A stretch of 64,000 nucleotides of DNA from Manis javanica (taxonomy: Eukaryota; Chordata; Mammalia; Pholidota; Manidae). Positions within the stretch are counted from its first letter, which is position 1; each line of letters opens with the position of its first letter. The position numbers and the translations under genes were made by a program. Below the pieces are notes generated by a model that ran no database searches, was not told the DNA's origin, and was given only the letters and a program-made list of their open reading frames with translations. Positions 1 through 11,375 of the stretch are shown piece by piece. The stretch is taken from contig NC_133161.1 of NCBI RefSeq assembly GCF_040802235.1, positions 106,471,001-106,535,000 of the forward strand, written 5' to 3'.

Positions 1-2512
1 GTATTTTGTCTGATATAAGTGCTACTACTCTCCTGCTTTTTTCTCCCTGTGATTTGCATGAAATATCTTACCCCATCCCTGCACTTTCAGTCTGTGTATG
101 TCTTTTGGTCTGAAATGGGTCTCTCATAGGCAGCATACAGATGGGTCTTGTTTCTTTATCAATCCTGCCACTGTGCTTTTTGATTGGTGTATTCAGTCTA
201 TTTACATTTAAGGTAAGTATTGATAGGCATGCATTTATTGACATTGTATTAATTGCTTTCTGATTGTTTTTATAGCTTTTCTGTTCCTTTGTTCCTCTCT
301 TATATTCTTGTTATCTTATGGTTTTCTTTAGTGTTGTGCTTAGATTTCTCTTTTTAAATTTTTTCTGTGTCTATTATAGGCTTTAGGTTTGTGGTTACCA
401 TAAAGTTCAGGGATAGCTTCCAGGTTCTATATGTTCTATATTAAGTTGATGATGGATCTGTTTCAAACACAATCTATAAGTACTTCTTTTGTCTTCTTCC
501 TCCTCCACACTGCATGTATTAGATGTTATAATCTTGTTTGATAGTCCTTTTGTTTCAATACATTAAATATTACATGCCAGTTCTTTGTGGTCTGTAAAGT
601 TTCTGCTGAGAAGTCTGTTGAAAGCCTAATGGGATTTCCCTTACATGTAATCTTCTTTTCTGTCTCTGATCACTTATGGTACTCTCTCTTTATCCTTGAC
701 TTTTGTCTTTTTAATTATAATATGTCCTGGTGTTATCTTCCAGGCTTCCTTTTGTTAGGGGCTCTCTGAGCTTCCATGACCTGAGCGTTTTCTTAACCAG
801 ATTGGGGAAATTTTCAGTAATTATTTCCTCAAAGACACTGTGTAACTGTGTATCCCTTTATCTCTCTCCTTCTCCTGTTACCCTTAATATGCAAATATTG
901 TTTCACTTGGACTGGTCACATGGTACCCATTATTCTTTCACTCCTAGAGATCATTTTTTCTCTCTATTCCTCAGCTTCAATGTGTTCCTGTTCTCTAATT
1001 TTCATCTCATTGATTGTCCTCTACTTACAGCAATCTATTATTCATTCCTTACATTGTATGTTTCATTTCAGTTACTGTATTCTTCAGCTCTGGGTGGTTC
1101 CTTTTCAGATCTTCTATCTCTTTGTTGAAGTCCTCCATGAGATCTTCAATATTTTTCCACAGATGTGTGAGCATATTTATGACTCTTACTTTGAAATCTT
1201 TATCAAGAAGATTGGTGATCTCATTTCATTTAGCCCTCTTTCTGGTGTCTTATCCTGTAGTTTTTATTTTTTGCAACATATTTCTCTCCTCATTTTGTCA
1301 GGGTTTCTGTGTTTCTTCCTTTGTATTAGATGGATCAGCTATGCTTCCTGGTCTAGAGAGCAATGGATTTATGAAGAAGGTATCCTGTGGTGCCCATAAA
1401 CTCAACTCTTTCCTCTCCAGTGCCTGGTTCTCTTTTGCGGTGGAGCCCCTGTTGCTGCTGGTGGGCAATAAATGGGGCTGCCTTTCTGTGTGTCTGCCTG
1501 GCAGTGGTCTGTCTCAGTCTGCTATCGACAGTAGTTCACCTCAGCTGGTGATTTGTGATCAGAGCAGTGGCTTCTTCTGGGATTGTTGTGGGCAGAGCAT
1601 CCTCTGCCTTCCCCACAGCAATGGCAGAGCCTGTTGGGCTAGTGGGGTGGGCAGGATGGTCCCACAGAACTGGGGTGGGTGTGCAGTGGTGAATTGCATA
1701 ATGGAGAAGCATGTGTGTGAGCTGTCAGAAGGAGCACTCAGAGCTGTCGCCCACAGGCACTGCCCTAGTTGGACTGAGACGTCTGGGAAATTGGGAAAGT
1801 CTCCCTCTGCCTGCCAGACTGCAAAGTTTGATGCTGCTGGGCAGAGCAGACCTGGCAGGCGGGTGGGTGTGCATGAGAGCACCTCAGGGTCGAGTCACCA
1901 GCAAGCAGGATGGAGTGTTTGGGGCTTCCAAGAGGCCCAAACTGTTGGGCTGAGGGAAGGCTGGGGAGGTGTCTTCCACCTGCCCTTTATCCTGAGGAGA
2001 GAGCTCTGTCCAACTCTCACTCCTCTAGCACTACTCTCACTGCTGGCACATCTTTCAAACTGCCACCTCTGCTTTGGGTTTCAGCAAGCCTGTCGGAGCA
2101 TGTGTGTTCTCCACAAGCAGCTAGAGTCTCAGCCTCCCACAGTGCCCCAGCTGTCCCTGGTGTCCAGCCACTCTAATCACCAGAACCTAATGCATGTGGA
2201 CTCTTGTTCCCACAGCAGATCAGGGCTAGGTGTGCAGGGTTCCTGGGCACCTATACCCTCCCCATTTTGCTCCACTCCATTCCTCTTCCTTGCATCTGTG
2301 GGCTGGGATTGCAGAAGGGCTGGAGTAGTGATTGATCATGGCTCTGCCACTTTACTGTGTGGTCCTCTCTTCTTCTGCAGGTGTAGGTGATCTGTTCTGC
2401 AGGCTTCAGGTCATTTTCAGGTTTAGCTGTATTTGCTGTGGTTGGTTCCCTGGTGTGTGTGAGTGAAGAGGGTTCCACCTTGTCTTCCTATCTGCCATCC
2501 TTTTCCCTTTCC
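1..2512 (-). mobile_element. LINE-1, 5' half, antisense: start of ORF2, ORF1 region and 5'UTR
   Basis: Read on the minus strand this is the 5' half of a LINE-1. The + strand at 60-220 is the complement of the L1 ORF2 endonuclease region (the cues are the 'tttcagtctgtgtatgtc' and 'ccatttacatttaaggt'-like blocks). About 590-1,250 is the complement of ORF1, beginning at 'gtttctgctgagaagtctgt'. About 1,250-2,512 is the GC-richer L1 5'UTR, ending near 'tcttcctatctgccatcc', the usual 5' terminus. Both ORFs are degraded: no long minus-strand frame survives. The copy is cut by the window edge, so its 3' half should lie to the left. The layout and wording of the 5'UTR are those of non-primate boreoeutherian L1s rather than L1PA. 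Subfamily is not resolved. Confidence 0.85.
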
Positions 2513-4849
2513 TTATTTTGAGGTTTTGAATGACAGAAGCATGCTTTTTGATGAAGAAAGCCTCAATGCAACCTGATTCTACTTTTCTAAAATTATTTCC
2601 TCCTATTTTTCCTATCTTTATATCTGTAACTATACAGTAAGAGATATTTAGAAAAATGTGCACTTGGTGCCAAGAATATATACTTCTCATTAATGAGAAC
2701 TGAGGCAAGTTTTTTAACTTCTTATTTTTTTATTTTATGTGGTTTTTAAATTGTGGAATGTGCCATTTTTATCCTTAACAAGTAGCAAACAAAAATAAAT
2801 AAATAAACCAATAAAAGAGCACTCTTTGACCTTGAAGAGGTGATTGTCTTGTAGGATGACAAGCAGATAAACAAAAGATTTAAAAGGAAGGTGAAAGTTT
2901 TCATGACAGCATACAGATGAAAGAAACTAATGCAAGAAGACTGCTCAGGAATGATGAAACATTTTACAATACTGTTTTTTAAAACATTCATTTCTTGGTA
3001 ACTTTGCAAGTTCTGTATGGAAAAAGCACACCATGGTAAAAACTGGTCCAAGTCAGACTTTCCACTGTAAAATACACTTTGGTTGGTTTTGTTACCTCAT
3101 TGACATAACTTTGTAAAAGTTGAAAAACTGCCAGTGGAGTAGTTTAGCCATGGAGGCCAAAATGTTGTTTATTTATTTTAATGAAGAATAGTTTTAATAA
3201 GTAGAACCTTGCTTCAATAGGACATTTTTCAAAAATTCATTTTTACCATTTCAACAGCAATTTTCTTTTTATCTTTGTGAAATATGCTGTTAAAGCCAAA
3301 CACTGTGGTGTGCTCATGACTACTTTTAAAAATTTATATGTAAAATTTAATAAAAGCATTTAGATGTTTCATTTTCAAAATTAGTTGGAAATGTTCCCAG
3401 TCATTAAGGAGCAGGTGTAATTTGTCACTTTATCTTAATCTCTGAATATACAATTCATATTATTACTCCAGACCTGGTGCTCCACCGAAGCCTCTTGTAC
3501 TAGTAGGAATACACAATCTAGATCTCTCACTGAATCTATGTCTAATATTTGTACAGTTGACTGTGCATGTTCCCATCTATTTACATGGTCTAATTGTGTC
3601 ATAACATAATTGGCCGTCATGAGATACTGGAGCTGGACATTCATCAGCCTAATCTTGCCCATGATCCTCACTGTCCCAACATATGGCTGCTCAGTTCCTG
3701 CCTAAGCACCTCCAGTTTCAGGAAACTCACCAGGTGGCCAGTTTCCATGGTCTCTACAATCTAAACAGAAGATGTTGATGAGATTGATCTCATCTCTCTA
3801 TAGGGATACCTCGTATATTCTATATTAATCACTCTCTGAGCTCAAGAAGGCTGTTTAAGTTGCAAATGACAAAATCCATCCCAGTCACATGAGAGTTGTA
3901 GAAGGGGGTGAGGGGATTCTTCTTTAGAAGGATGCTGAAATAAATGGTAAAACCCAGGAAACTCCACCACCAAACACAAGACAGACCTTGGGACTTTTTC
4001 TCCCCAAGGACCTCAACATCAGGGCTTTCTATCTTCCCTGTGTGACACAATCATCAACAGCAGACAGCACGGCTACACTGTTCCTGTTTAGAGGCTGGCA
4101 GTTTACCCAGTGCTTCCTCAGCAACATGTGTGAGTTCCCAGGGAGGACAGGTAAGAAGACTGTCAATGTATTCCTACTAGGCCATCCACTGTGACACCTT
4201 TAACCTTGTTTTTACTGGCACTGCCACCTGGAATACTGCATAGATGCCCCTGGTGCTTACAAGGTGCTCACTGGCAATGCCCATGTTGGATTCACAGTTT
4301 CTCTGCAGCATCCGAAGCAACATGTGGGTGCTCGGTGCCACTTTTTATCACTGTGACAATGTGGCTGGAACCACTTTCACAAGTTAATAATACATGAGCA
4401 ATTATCTACTTGCAAAATTGTCCAATACCACATAAAAGAAATGTCATTTTTGAAGACCAGATGTGATGATGTTCGTGGAGTACTTAACCCAGCACACACC
4501 TCATGCGGCCCAGTACCGCTTATGAAAACTGCATGTTGAACTTCCTGATGTGTGGATGTAAATGTGTGTATGTTTTGGAGCTTATATGCTTTTATTTCTT
4601 TTATGGTTTTGAAAAATAAATAAATTAGGGTGGGGGCAAAGATAGGGACCTCTCTCACCCTGTAGTGACAACTTGCTGAAAACTATACTTGTTTTGTATA
4701 CAAATATTATCATAGAAACCTGCTGTGTTGTTCACTAAAGAACAATATTTAAGTTTTTATCATCACAAGTGACTACTGTGCTCCCAGGAGAAATTCAGCA
4801 ATTCCTCATTCAGGAGAGAGAATTGGAAGTTTAGCCAACTGCTGAGGTT
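2513..4849. other. Intergenic, no gene recognised
   Basis: AT-rich sequence with no convincing coding frame, splice structure or RNA gene. Short open frames on both strands are of chance length and composition. Parts of 3,430-4,000 may be very old repeat, but I cannot assign a family. Confidence 0.6.
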
Positions 4850-5015
4850 TTCCTAGACAAGCACCAGCTGTGTTGCTCTGTGATGCTGTATAATTTACTC
4901 AACCTCTCTGAGTTTTACATTTTTTGTCAAGAAGAAATAAATTCCCACTTTAGAGAGTTAAATACTGTGTGACAAACACTTCACTTACATTATGTCTAGG
5001 CCTCAGAACAAAAGT
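4850..5015 (+). repeat. MIR-like SINE remnant
   Basis: The order of 'gtgttgctctgtgatgctgt', 'actcaacctctctgagttt' and an A-rich stretch resembles the MIR core ('gctgtgtgaccttgggcaagttacttaacctctctg...'). It is strongly diverged, so this is a family-level guess. Confidence 0.45.
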
Positions 5016-5099
5016 TCAGCTGACCCCAAAATGCTGACCAACCTCCAAATTGAACTTAAAACCAAGGTCTCATGGCTCATTATCTCACGTGGGATCTCA

Positions 5100-5975
5100 G
5101 CTACCTATTTTCCTCTACCTGATTAATTCAGGGAGGCCTCGAGGAGCACTCAGAAATGTTCAAAAACAAGCACATGTCCCCTGGATATCAACCGTACATG
5201 CCCCTGGCAGCCCTGTTACCTCCCGGGTATTCACTTATTCCCATATCTCCCCTGGTCTCATGCAAACTTTGAATTCACAGTCTGCTCTTCTTAAAGAATG
5301 CATTCCTACCAAGGGCATTTCCTCAGGACTTCCAAAGCTGCAGGCTATTTCAACACACCCAACCATATTACACATACTTCAGGCATCTCCTTCTGCTGTG
5401 TACACTCCGCACTGCCAGGGAATTATCTCTTAGAGTGGGAGTCAACTATCTCTTTTTCTTTCTTACAGCGACAGTTCTCATGGAGTGTATACCAATTTCA
5501 TAGTAAAGGATGAGGAACACCCATCACAGGACCCTCATCTTCCTCTCTAGCTTTATCTCCTACAACTGCCTTGTTCCTAGAAGCTTACCTCCTAATAGCA
5601 CTGAACACCTCACAGGGGTTCCCCACCTTTGTGCTTGCACATTCTATTTTGCTCTCTCCTCTCTCCAAACCTGTTCTAAAAGGAGGGTTGAGCATTCACC
5701 CCCTCCATGAAGACTAATAGGATCTGGGAGGAGGCACTAATCTTTACTTCATTTGTACACCACAGTTTGTCTCAACACATTTCTGGTGTTACCTCATTAA
5801 CTTATTATTTGTTTTACTTTGTTTTCATTTTGAATCTTTTATACTCGTCTTCACCTCAGAGGTTCAGCCAATTTTTAAGTCTTTTTGGAAATCCCTACCA
5901 CCTAGCAGGGTCGGCCATGACTTACACTCAGTGAACAATTGTTGAATGAAAGAATGAACAAATGATATTCATCAG
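5100..5975 (+). repeat. L2 LINE fragment, 3' end, sense
   Basis: The stretch 5,560-5,700 ('cttgcacattctattttgct', 'ctctctcc') matches the typical L2 3' coding/UTR wording. It ends at 5,925-5,965 with the L2 terminal pattern 'cactcagtgaacaattgttg' then 'aatgaaagaatgaacaaatg'. The 5' limit is uncertain. Confidence 0.6.
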
Positions 5976-7350
5976 AAGAGCTTGGTATCAAGGTGCCTGC
6001 CACCACAGGGCTCTGCATGCCTGGGCTGACATTGCCCTTTGGAGGAGCCCTGAGCTCCCTGCGCATCATGGGTCTAACAGATGACTCAGAGGCGGGAGTG
6101 CCTGCAGAAGACAGAGGCATTACCAAGTCCCACAGGTGACCGCTTATGCACTTCTTTATTAGGGCACTGGAGTAAGCAGTATTTGTGGGATTATGCTTCT
6201 GAGAGTCAGTGGGAACCAGTGATGGCAGAAGTTTGAGTGACAGCAGTTTGTGAACAGCTGCAGTTGCAAATGGGTAGGTGCTGAGAGGAGCTGCTGGCTG
6301 GAGCTGATGACAGGCGTCCCACTGCCAGTGCGTACCACCAGGAGCTTCCACAAGAAGCATCAGGAGAAACCATCTGGGAGGCCATCAGGGCTCAGAAAGA
6401 AAGGGGCCTCTCCTTCCCAAAGCGTGTTATCTCTGGTATCCCTGTGGGGAAGGTAGAGAAGGTTTGTGATACAGTCCCCTCAGAGAGAGAGGAACAACTT
6501 CCCACCAGAACACCAGGTAGCAAGAAGCCACAGCAGGACCTCCAGTTCGCAGTTGGAAACTTGAAAGGAAAGTCAATCTTCAAATTTTGGTGTAGGGCAG
6601 GAGCAGAAAAAAGGGTTAGAACTAAAAATAGAATAACAAGAACTGACTTTTTGAAATAGAGTGAGAAAGTGTTGAATGAGACCCAATGTAAATAACAAAA
6701 AATGAGGAATTTTAAAGGAACATGAGGGTTTAAAGACCCTTTTATTGCTAGAAAGAGCTAAGTTCTTTCTCCAACTTTTCATCCAACAAAAGAAACTAAT
6801 ATGTAGATGTCTCATGCCAAAATTCCAGCAAATCATTTGAAGTGCTGAATTTTTCTTTTCCAAAAGGCTAATATTTTCTGAATTCTTCTAAATAGAGGAC
6901 TTTTCCTATTTTCTCTCCCTGTTGGGGCCTCTTTGCCTCAGATTTGTCTATTTAAAGTAAGATTCTAATGCACATTCTTAGGGATAGATGTGAGGCATTT
7001 TTCAAGATTCATTCATTTGGCCAGGATGGCATATTAATTTTGCTACTATTGTTGGGCATCAAAGAAGTTCGCCTTTTGATTAATTACAAAATATTTCAAA
7101 ATTAAGATAGTGTTCACTTTATTAATCAATAAATAGTTAATATTCAAAGAAAAATGTAAAAATGCAAGTAGAAAATGGGGAAAAAAAACTTCTTAGTTTC
7201 ATTATCCAAATATAACTGTTTTCAAAAGCGTGTGTTTCATTTTCCAGTAATTTTCCCTATGTGTGAAGTGGTCTTGTTTTCATAGTTATCAACTCTTTGT
7301 ATAATTTATATTATGGTTTTATGTAAAACATTGTCATGGCAATTATAAAC
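5976..7350. other. Intergenic, nothing identified
   Basis: Mixed composition. The minus-strand open frame at 5,902-6,360 and the + frames at 6,250-6,660 lack an exon context and resemble no protein I know. An old LTR or other repeat is possible at 6,000-6,600, but I cannot place it. Confidence 0.5.
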
Positions 7351-7364
7351 ACAACAATAGCAAT

Positions 7365-7725
7365 AATAATGGCTACCAGCCAGGGAACATTGTCGTGTAA
7401 TAGCCACACCTCTGCTAATCTACCTGTCTAATCTACCTAATCCTAGATTGACTTCAACATCCCCATATACCATACCTAAATGGATTTTTGAGGACTTCCA
7501 TAGGTTCACTGTAGATTTAGAATGGTACTAAAAATGGCTTATTTATCCACAAAAGCAACATTTCCAATCTGGAAGAGTCCACAACAATTATTAGAGAGCA
7601 ATCTCATTTTTACAATAAGGAAATTAGAACTAAAATAAATTATGCAATTTGCTCAAAGTTACACAGTGAATTAGTTTCAGGGTTAGCCATCGCCACTGGG
7701 CCTCTCAATTGCTGTCTAATGCTTT
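7365..7725 (-). repeat. MIR, antisense, interrupted
   Basis: 'aataataatggctaccag' at about 7,360 matches the complement of the MIR tail. 'caatttgctcaaagttacac' with 'aataaggaaattagaac' at 7,610-7,680 matches the complement of the MIR core. The roughly 180 bases between them look unrelated, so this may be one MIR split by an insertion, or two copies. Confidence 0.55.
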
Positions 7726-9335
7726 CCACAACACCCACTGCCTGTCAATCACTTGTTGCCAAAATTAGTATCCAGTGGGGGAGGCTCTCTGGAGCTCTCC
7801 CGGCCATCACACCTCTCAGTTCTTGGGTTAGGCCAGCTTTTTGGAAAACTGTAACAGGAAGAGTATGTAAACGCTGCATTTCTGTCTTGAAATTCATAGA
7901 TAGTTCCTGCAAACTTGTCTGTAACTCTTGATCCCTCTCTAGGGCTAAAGTCTTTGTTGTCTGAGGAGGGAGTAATATTCTGTCATTGAACTACACAACT
8001 GAGAAGCAGAAAATTATAGCAATAGCATTTTAATAGCAAAAATGAAATCTAAAAAGCTAATCTGTCCTCTATCCTGTCCCTCTAGTTGGTCCTGACTTGG
8101 AGTTATCTACAGCAGGGCTGGTATTCTTGGAGTAGGGGAGGCAATCTGGAAATAAGAAAAGTTACCCTGCATGGGAGATATTGTACCAAAGGGGCAAAGA
8201 GCAGAATGATTCCTGTTTCTCTCTAAGGATAAAAAATCATATTAGCACTTGTTTCCCTTTTTACTCACCTCCCATCATCAAGCTCTCTTGTAGGAGGAAA
8301 AGTTAATTTCAGATGAAATCACATAGACCTTGGAAGAGAGGTCACTATGAAAGCACTCTTGTTCTTTTCCACGTGCCTACTCAAACTCAAGCTCAAGTAT
8401 GGAAGGTCTCTCTGAGGTTCTAAAAGTGAGCAGCTGAGAACATGACTCTGGAGGCAAGGCGCTGAGCCATTCCTCTAGCCCTACTTCCCCTTCAAACACA
8501 GTTCTCAACTAAGCTGTCTGTGCAGAGGAATGCAAAGATGGAGGTCCGAAGGTGAGAACACCCATCATGTGGAAGAAGTGATGGCCACCAGTGCAGAGAC
8601 AGAAAACAGCAATCAAGAGGGAGCTGGTCAGCCTGCCCAGACCCCACCCAGGCCCACCGTCAACCCTCTGCACACCAGGGCTCTCCACGTATTTAACTGG
8701 TCACCTAATTTACAAAGATAACATGTGAGAATTGCTGAGGATTGCATAGTATCACCTCACCCGCCCAGAAGTCACTTAAACCTGAGTCCTGCTCATAAGA
8801 ACGTTGCCAAGAATCCAGGAGCAAAACTGGCCCCAACAAACTTGATGAGCTGACACAAGGTTCAGGCTCTGTAGTTTAGGTGTTTTACTCTGGGGAGAGG
8901 CCTCGCCCAAAGGCAGCTTCATTTTTATCATCATACATTTCTAGCCATCATGATTATAAGAGTTCTCCACCCACAAATAGATCACAAATAGCAAGTATTC
9001 AAGAGGTGATTGACTAGAATAACTAACTGACAGATGGTGAAGGACAAAGAAAAATACTCAAAGTTAACACAAGGCCACCTCGATGTGGATTCAGTGTGGA
9101 AGTTAAAACACCAACATACCTCATTAGTTCCTTGGGGATCATGTATCATCCAAGAATGTCAAGAATGATGAATGTCCCTGACGCTTCCGTGCCCTCCAGA
9201 CGGCAGCACACACATGGACTCTCAGGAACACCTTCTCCAGTGGCAACCTGAAGGGGCCCTATCACTCTGTTTGTTAGTGCCTTTTTTATTTCCTTCCCGG
9301 CACCTAACAACATTTATAAACATGTTATTTATGAC
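7726..9335. other. Intergenic, nothing identified
   Basis: No gene-like structure. Open frames at 7,719-7,931, 8,530-8,721 and 9,172-9,378 are short and isolated. The last overlaps the start of an L2 3' end. Confidence 0.5.
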
Positions 9336-9495
9336 TTTATTTTTATTACATTTGTCTACCCACTGTACCAGATTATGAGTTCCATGTGACAAAGAGCCAT
9401 GTCCTTCTTATTCATCACTGCCTGCCTAAATACTGGCTCTGTGCGTATCACATGAGAAGTACTTGATAAAGCAATGGTGGATGAATAAAGAAGTG
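9336..9495 (+). repeat. L2 3' end
   Basis: 'gattatgagttccatgtgac', then 'cttattcatcactgcctgcc', then 'agtacttgataaagcaatgg' follows the order of the L2 3' terminus (gagctccatgagggcaggg ... tcactgctgtatccccagc ... gtgctcaataaatg). Confidence 0.65.
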
Positions 9496-9619
9496 TGACC
9501 AGGGAAGCATGTGCATTCCTTGATGTCATTTTAGAAACATTTCTTTAAGTTTTGGGGTGCTCCTTTGAGAGAGTTAAAGGGATGTTATTTCCTGAAAAGA
9601 CAGGGAAGTTGGGGGAAGA

Positions 9620-9800
9620 TAACCAACTATTTATTGAGCAAACGCCATGTATCAGCTTTAATCCTCACAATGGCACAGTAAAATAAGTATAATTAGTCCT
9701 CACTTCATTGATGAGGAAACCAAAGTTAAGCAACTTTCCAATTTTATGCAATTAGTGGCAAAACCTGCATTCAAGCTTGAAGTCCATGTCTTATTACTTT
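9620..9800 (-). repeat. MIR, antisense
   Basis: 'tatttattgagcaaacgcca', 'atgaggaaaccaaagttaag' and 'cattcaagcttgaagtccat' in this order are the complement of the MIR consensus. Confidence 0.8.
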
Positions 9801-10019
9801 GATGGGTAAAGCTTCAGTTATCTTCACTTATAAAGTAGTTTGTGCAATATCTGGGAAGCTGGATGGGCCAGAAACAAGATCTGGATTCCTGAGGGGCTAA
9901 TTAGGAAGGGGGAAGGCCGTGTGGATTGAGGCTCAGCCAAGTCTGAGTGTCAAGGCAGAGAGGTCAGGTTCAAAGGGCAAACTCGGAATTGTAAAAGGAC
10001 AGAATTAAGTTGGGAGTCC

Positions 10020-11375
10020 TGTAAAAACAGGATCTGAGTCACCTTCAGCCCACTTAAATCTGGCTTCCACCCCTGAAACTTTCTCCACAGCTCTCACTAA
10101 TGTCACCAATGACTTTGACAACGCCAGATCCAATGGGTAATATTTATTCTTTATTGTGCATGACCTCTCAGTCGCCTTTGGCATTCTAACCATTTCATCC
10201 TCTGTGAATCACTGCTCACCCTTGGCCTCCCTGCCACACTCCCCCTGCCCTTGCTCTTACCCATCCATCTGCTCCATATCAGTCCCATTGGCCACTTGCC
10301 TTCTGCTGTATTGGCAATAAACATGGGGCTTTTCAAGACCAGGATGACCCTTCTTTCTCTTCCATCTCTCAGTCTCTCTCTTTAGGTAAATCCACCCATT
10401 CCCAGGATTTAAATATTAGCAACAGGTTGACAACTCTAAAATTTTATTTCCCATTCTATATTACACTGCTGAGCTTCAGACTTGATTTACCAATTGCCTC
10501 CTTCACGCAGCTATTTAGATATTTTAAAGACAGTTCAAATTTAATATGTTCAAATACAAACTCAGTATCTCAATCCTGATTTTTTTTTTTAGTAGTCCTA
10601 ATTTCATGAATGAGGCTACCTGCCCACTTGAGCAGGGCAGAAACAGTATGACCCTGTCATCTCCCTCTCCCTCATTCTTCACATGCAAACCTAACAATTA
10701 TCTTTTTTATCTGGAACCACACCTCATTGGTCTCTTCACCTCCACTCTTGGTCTCCTGTAATTCATTCTCTGTGCTGCTACCAGAGACATCTTTTTTTAA
10801 AAAACCACAAATCTGACAACATTATCCCACTAACCATAGAATAAAACTCTAGGTTTTCACATGGTCTCTATGGTCCTGGGTGATCTGAATTCTGATCTCA
10901 TTTCAAGGCCCACCTCAGTCTATATCAGTTCTCTATATCTGGGCTCTGGCCACCAGTGGCCTTCTTCCAGTTTGTATGAATATCATGCTCCCTTTGGAAT
11001 CGATGTAGTCCATCTTTCTGTAATGTTCTTACCCCTCACCACACCCCTCACGTGGTTGCTCCTTTGATCTCAACTCAACTGTTACTTCTAAGAAATCCCT
11101 GTATTTCTTGGTTTCCCACCACACATATAAACACACACACATACACACACTGGATCGAGTTCCCCTAAAACTAATATACCTGTCCATAGGTCCCTATAGA
11201 TTGTATGACCTGATTAATGTCTCTTTCTCAATTAACTATACGCTCTGAGGAGCATAGTGTGTGGAGACGGGCAGGGGCCACGGAGATTGCTCATCACTGA
11301 ATCCCAGGGACTGGCGTTTTGCACAAAGACGATTTATAAGTATTTGTCACATGAAGGAAGGAAGGAAGGGAGGGA
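10020..11375 (+). repeat. Long L2 LINE fragment, sense
   Basis: Successive L2 landmarks run in one orientation. They are 'ctctcactaatgtcaccaat' and 'gacctctcagtcgcctttgg' near 10,090-10,185, 'acaacattatcccactaacc' and 'aataaaactctaggttttca' near 10,815-10,860, 'ctggccaccagtggccttct' near 10,945, and 'atcactgaatcccagggact' at 11,293. It ends in a GAAGGAAGG tail at about 11,355-11,375, the L2 3' terminal repeat. The span is about 1.35 kb, long for an L2 relic. It retains no usable reverse-transcriptase frame. Confidence 0.75.

Noticed and set aside
1559..1882. 107-codon minus frame inside the L1
   Set aside because: It lies in the LINE-1 5'UTR and is not part of ORF1 or ORF2.
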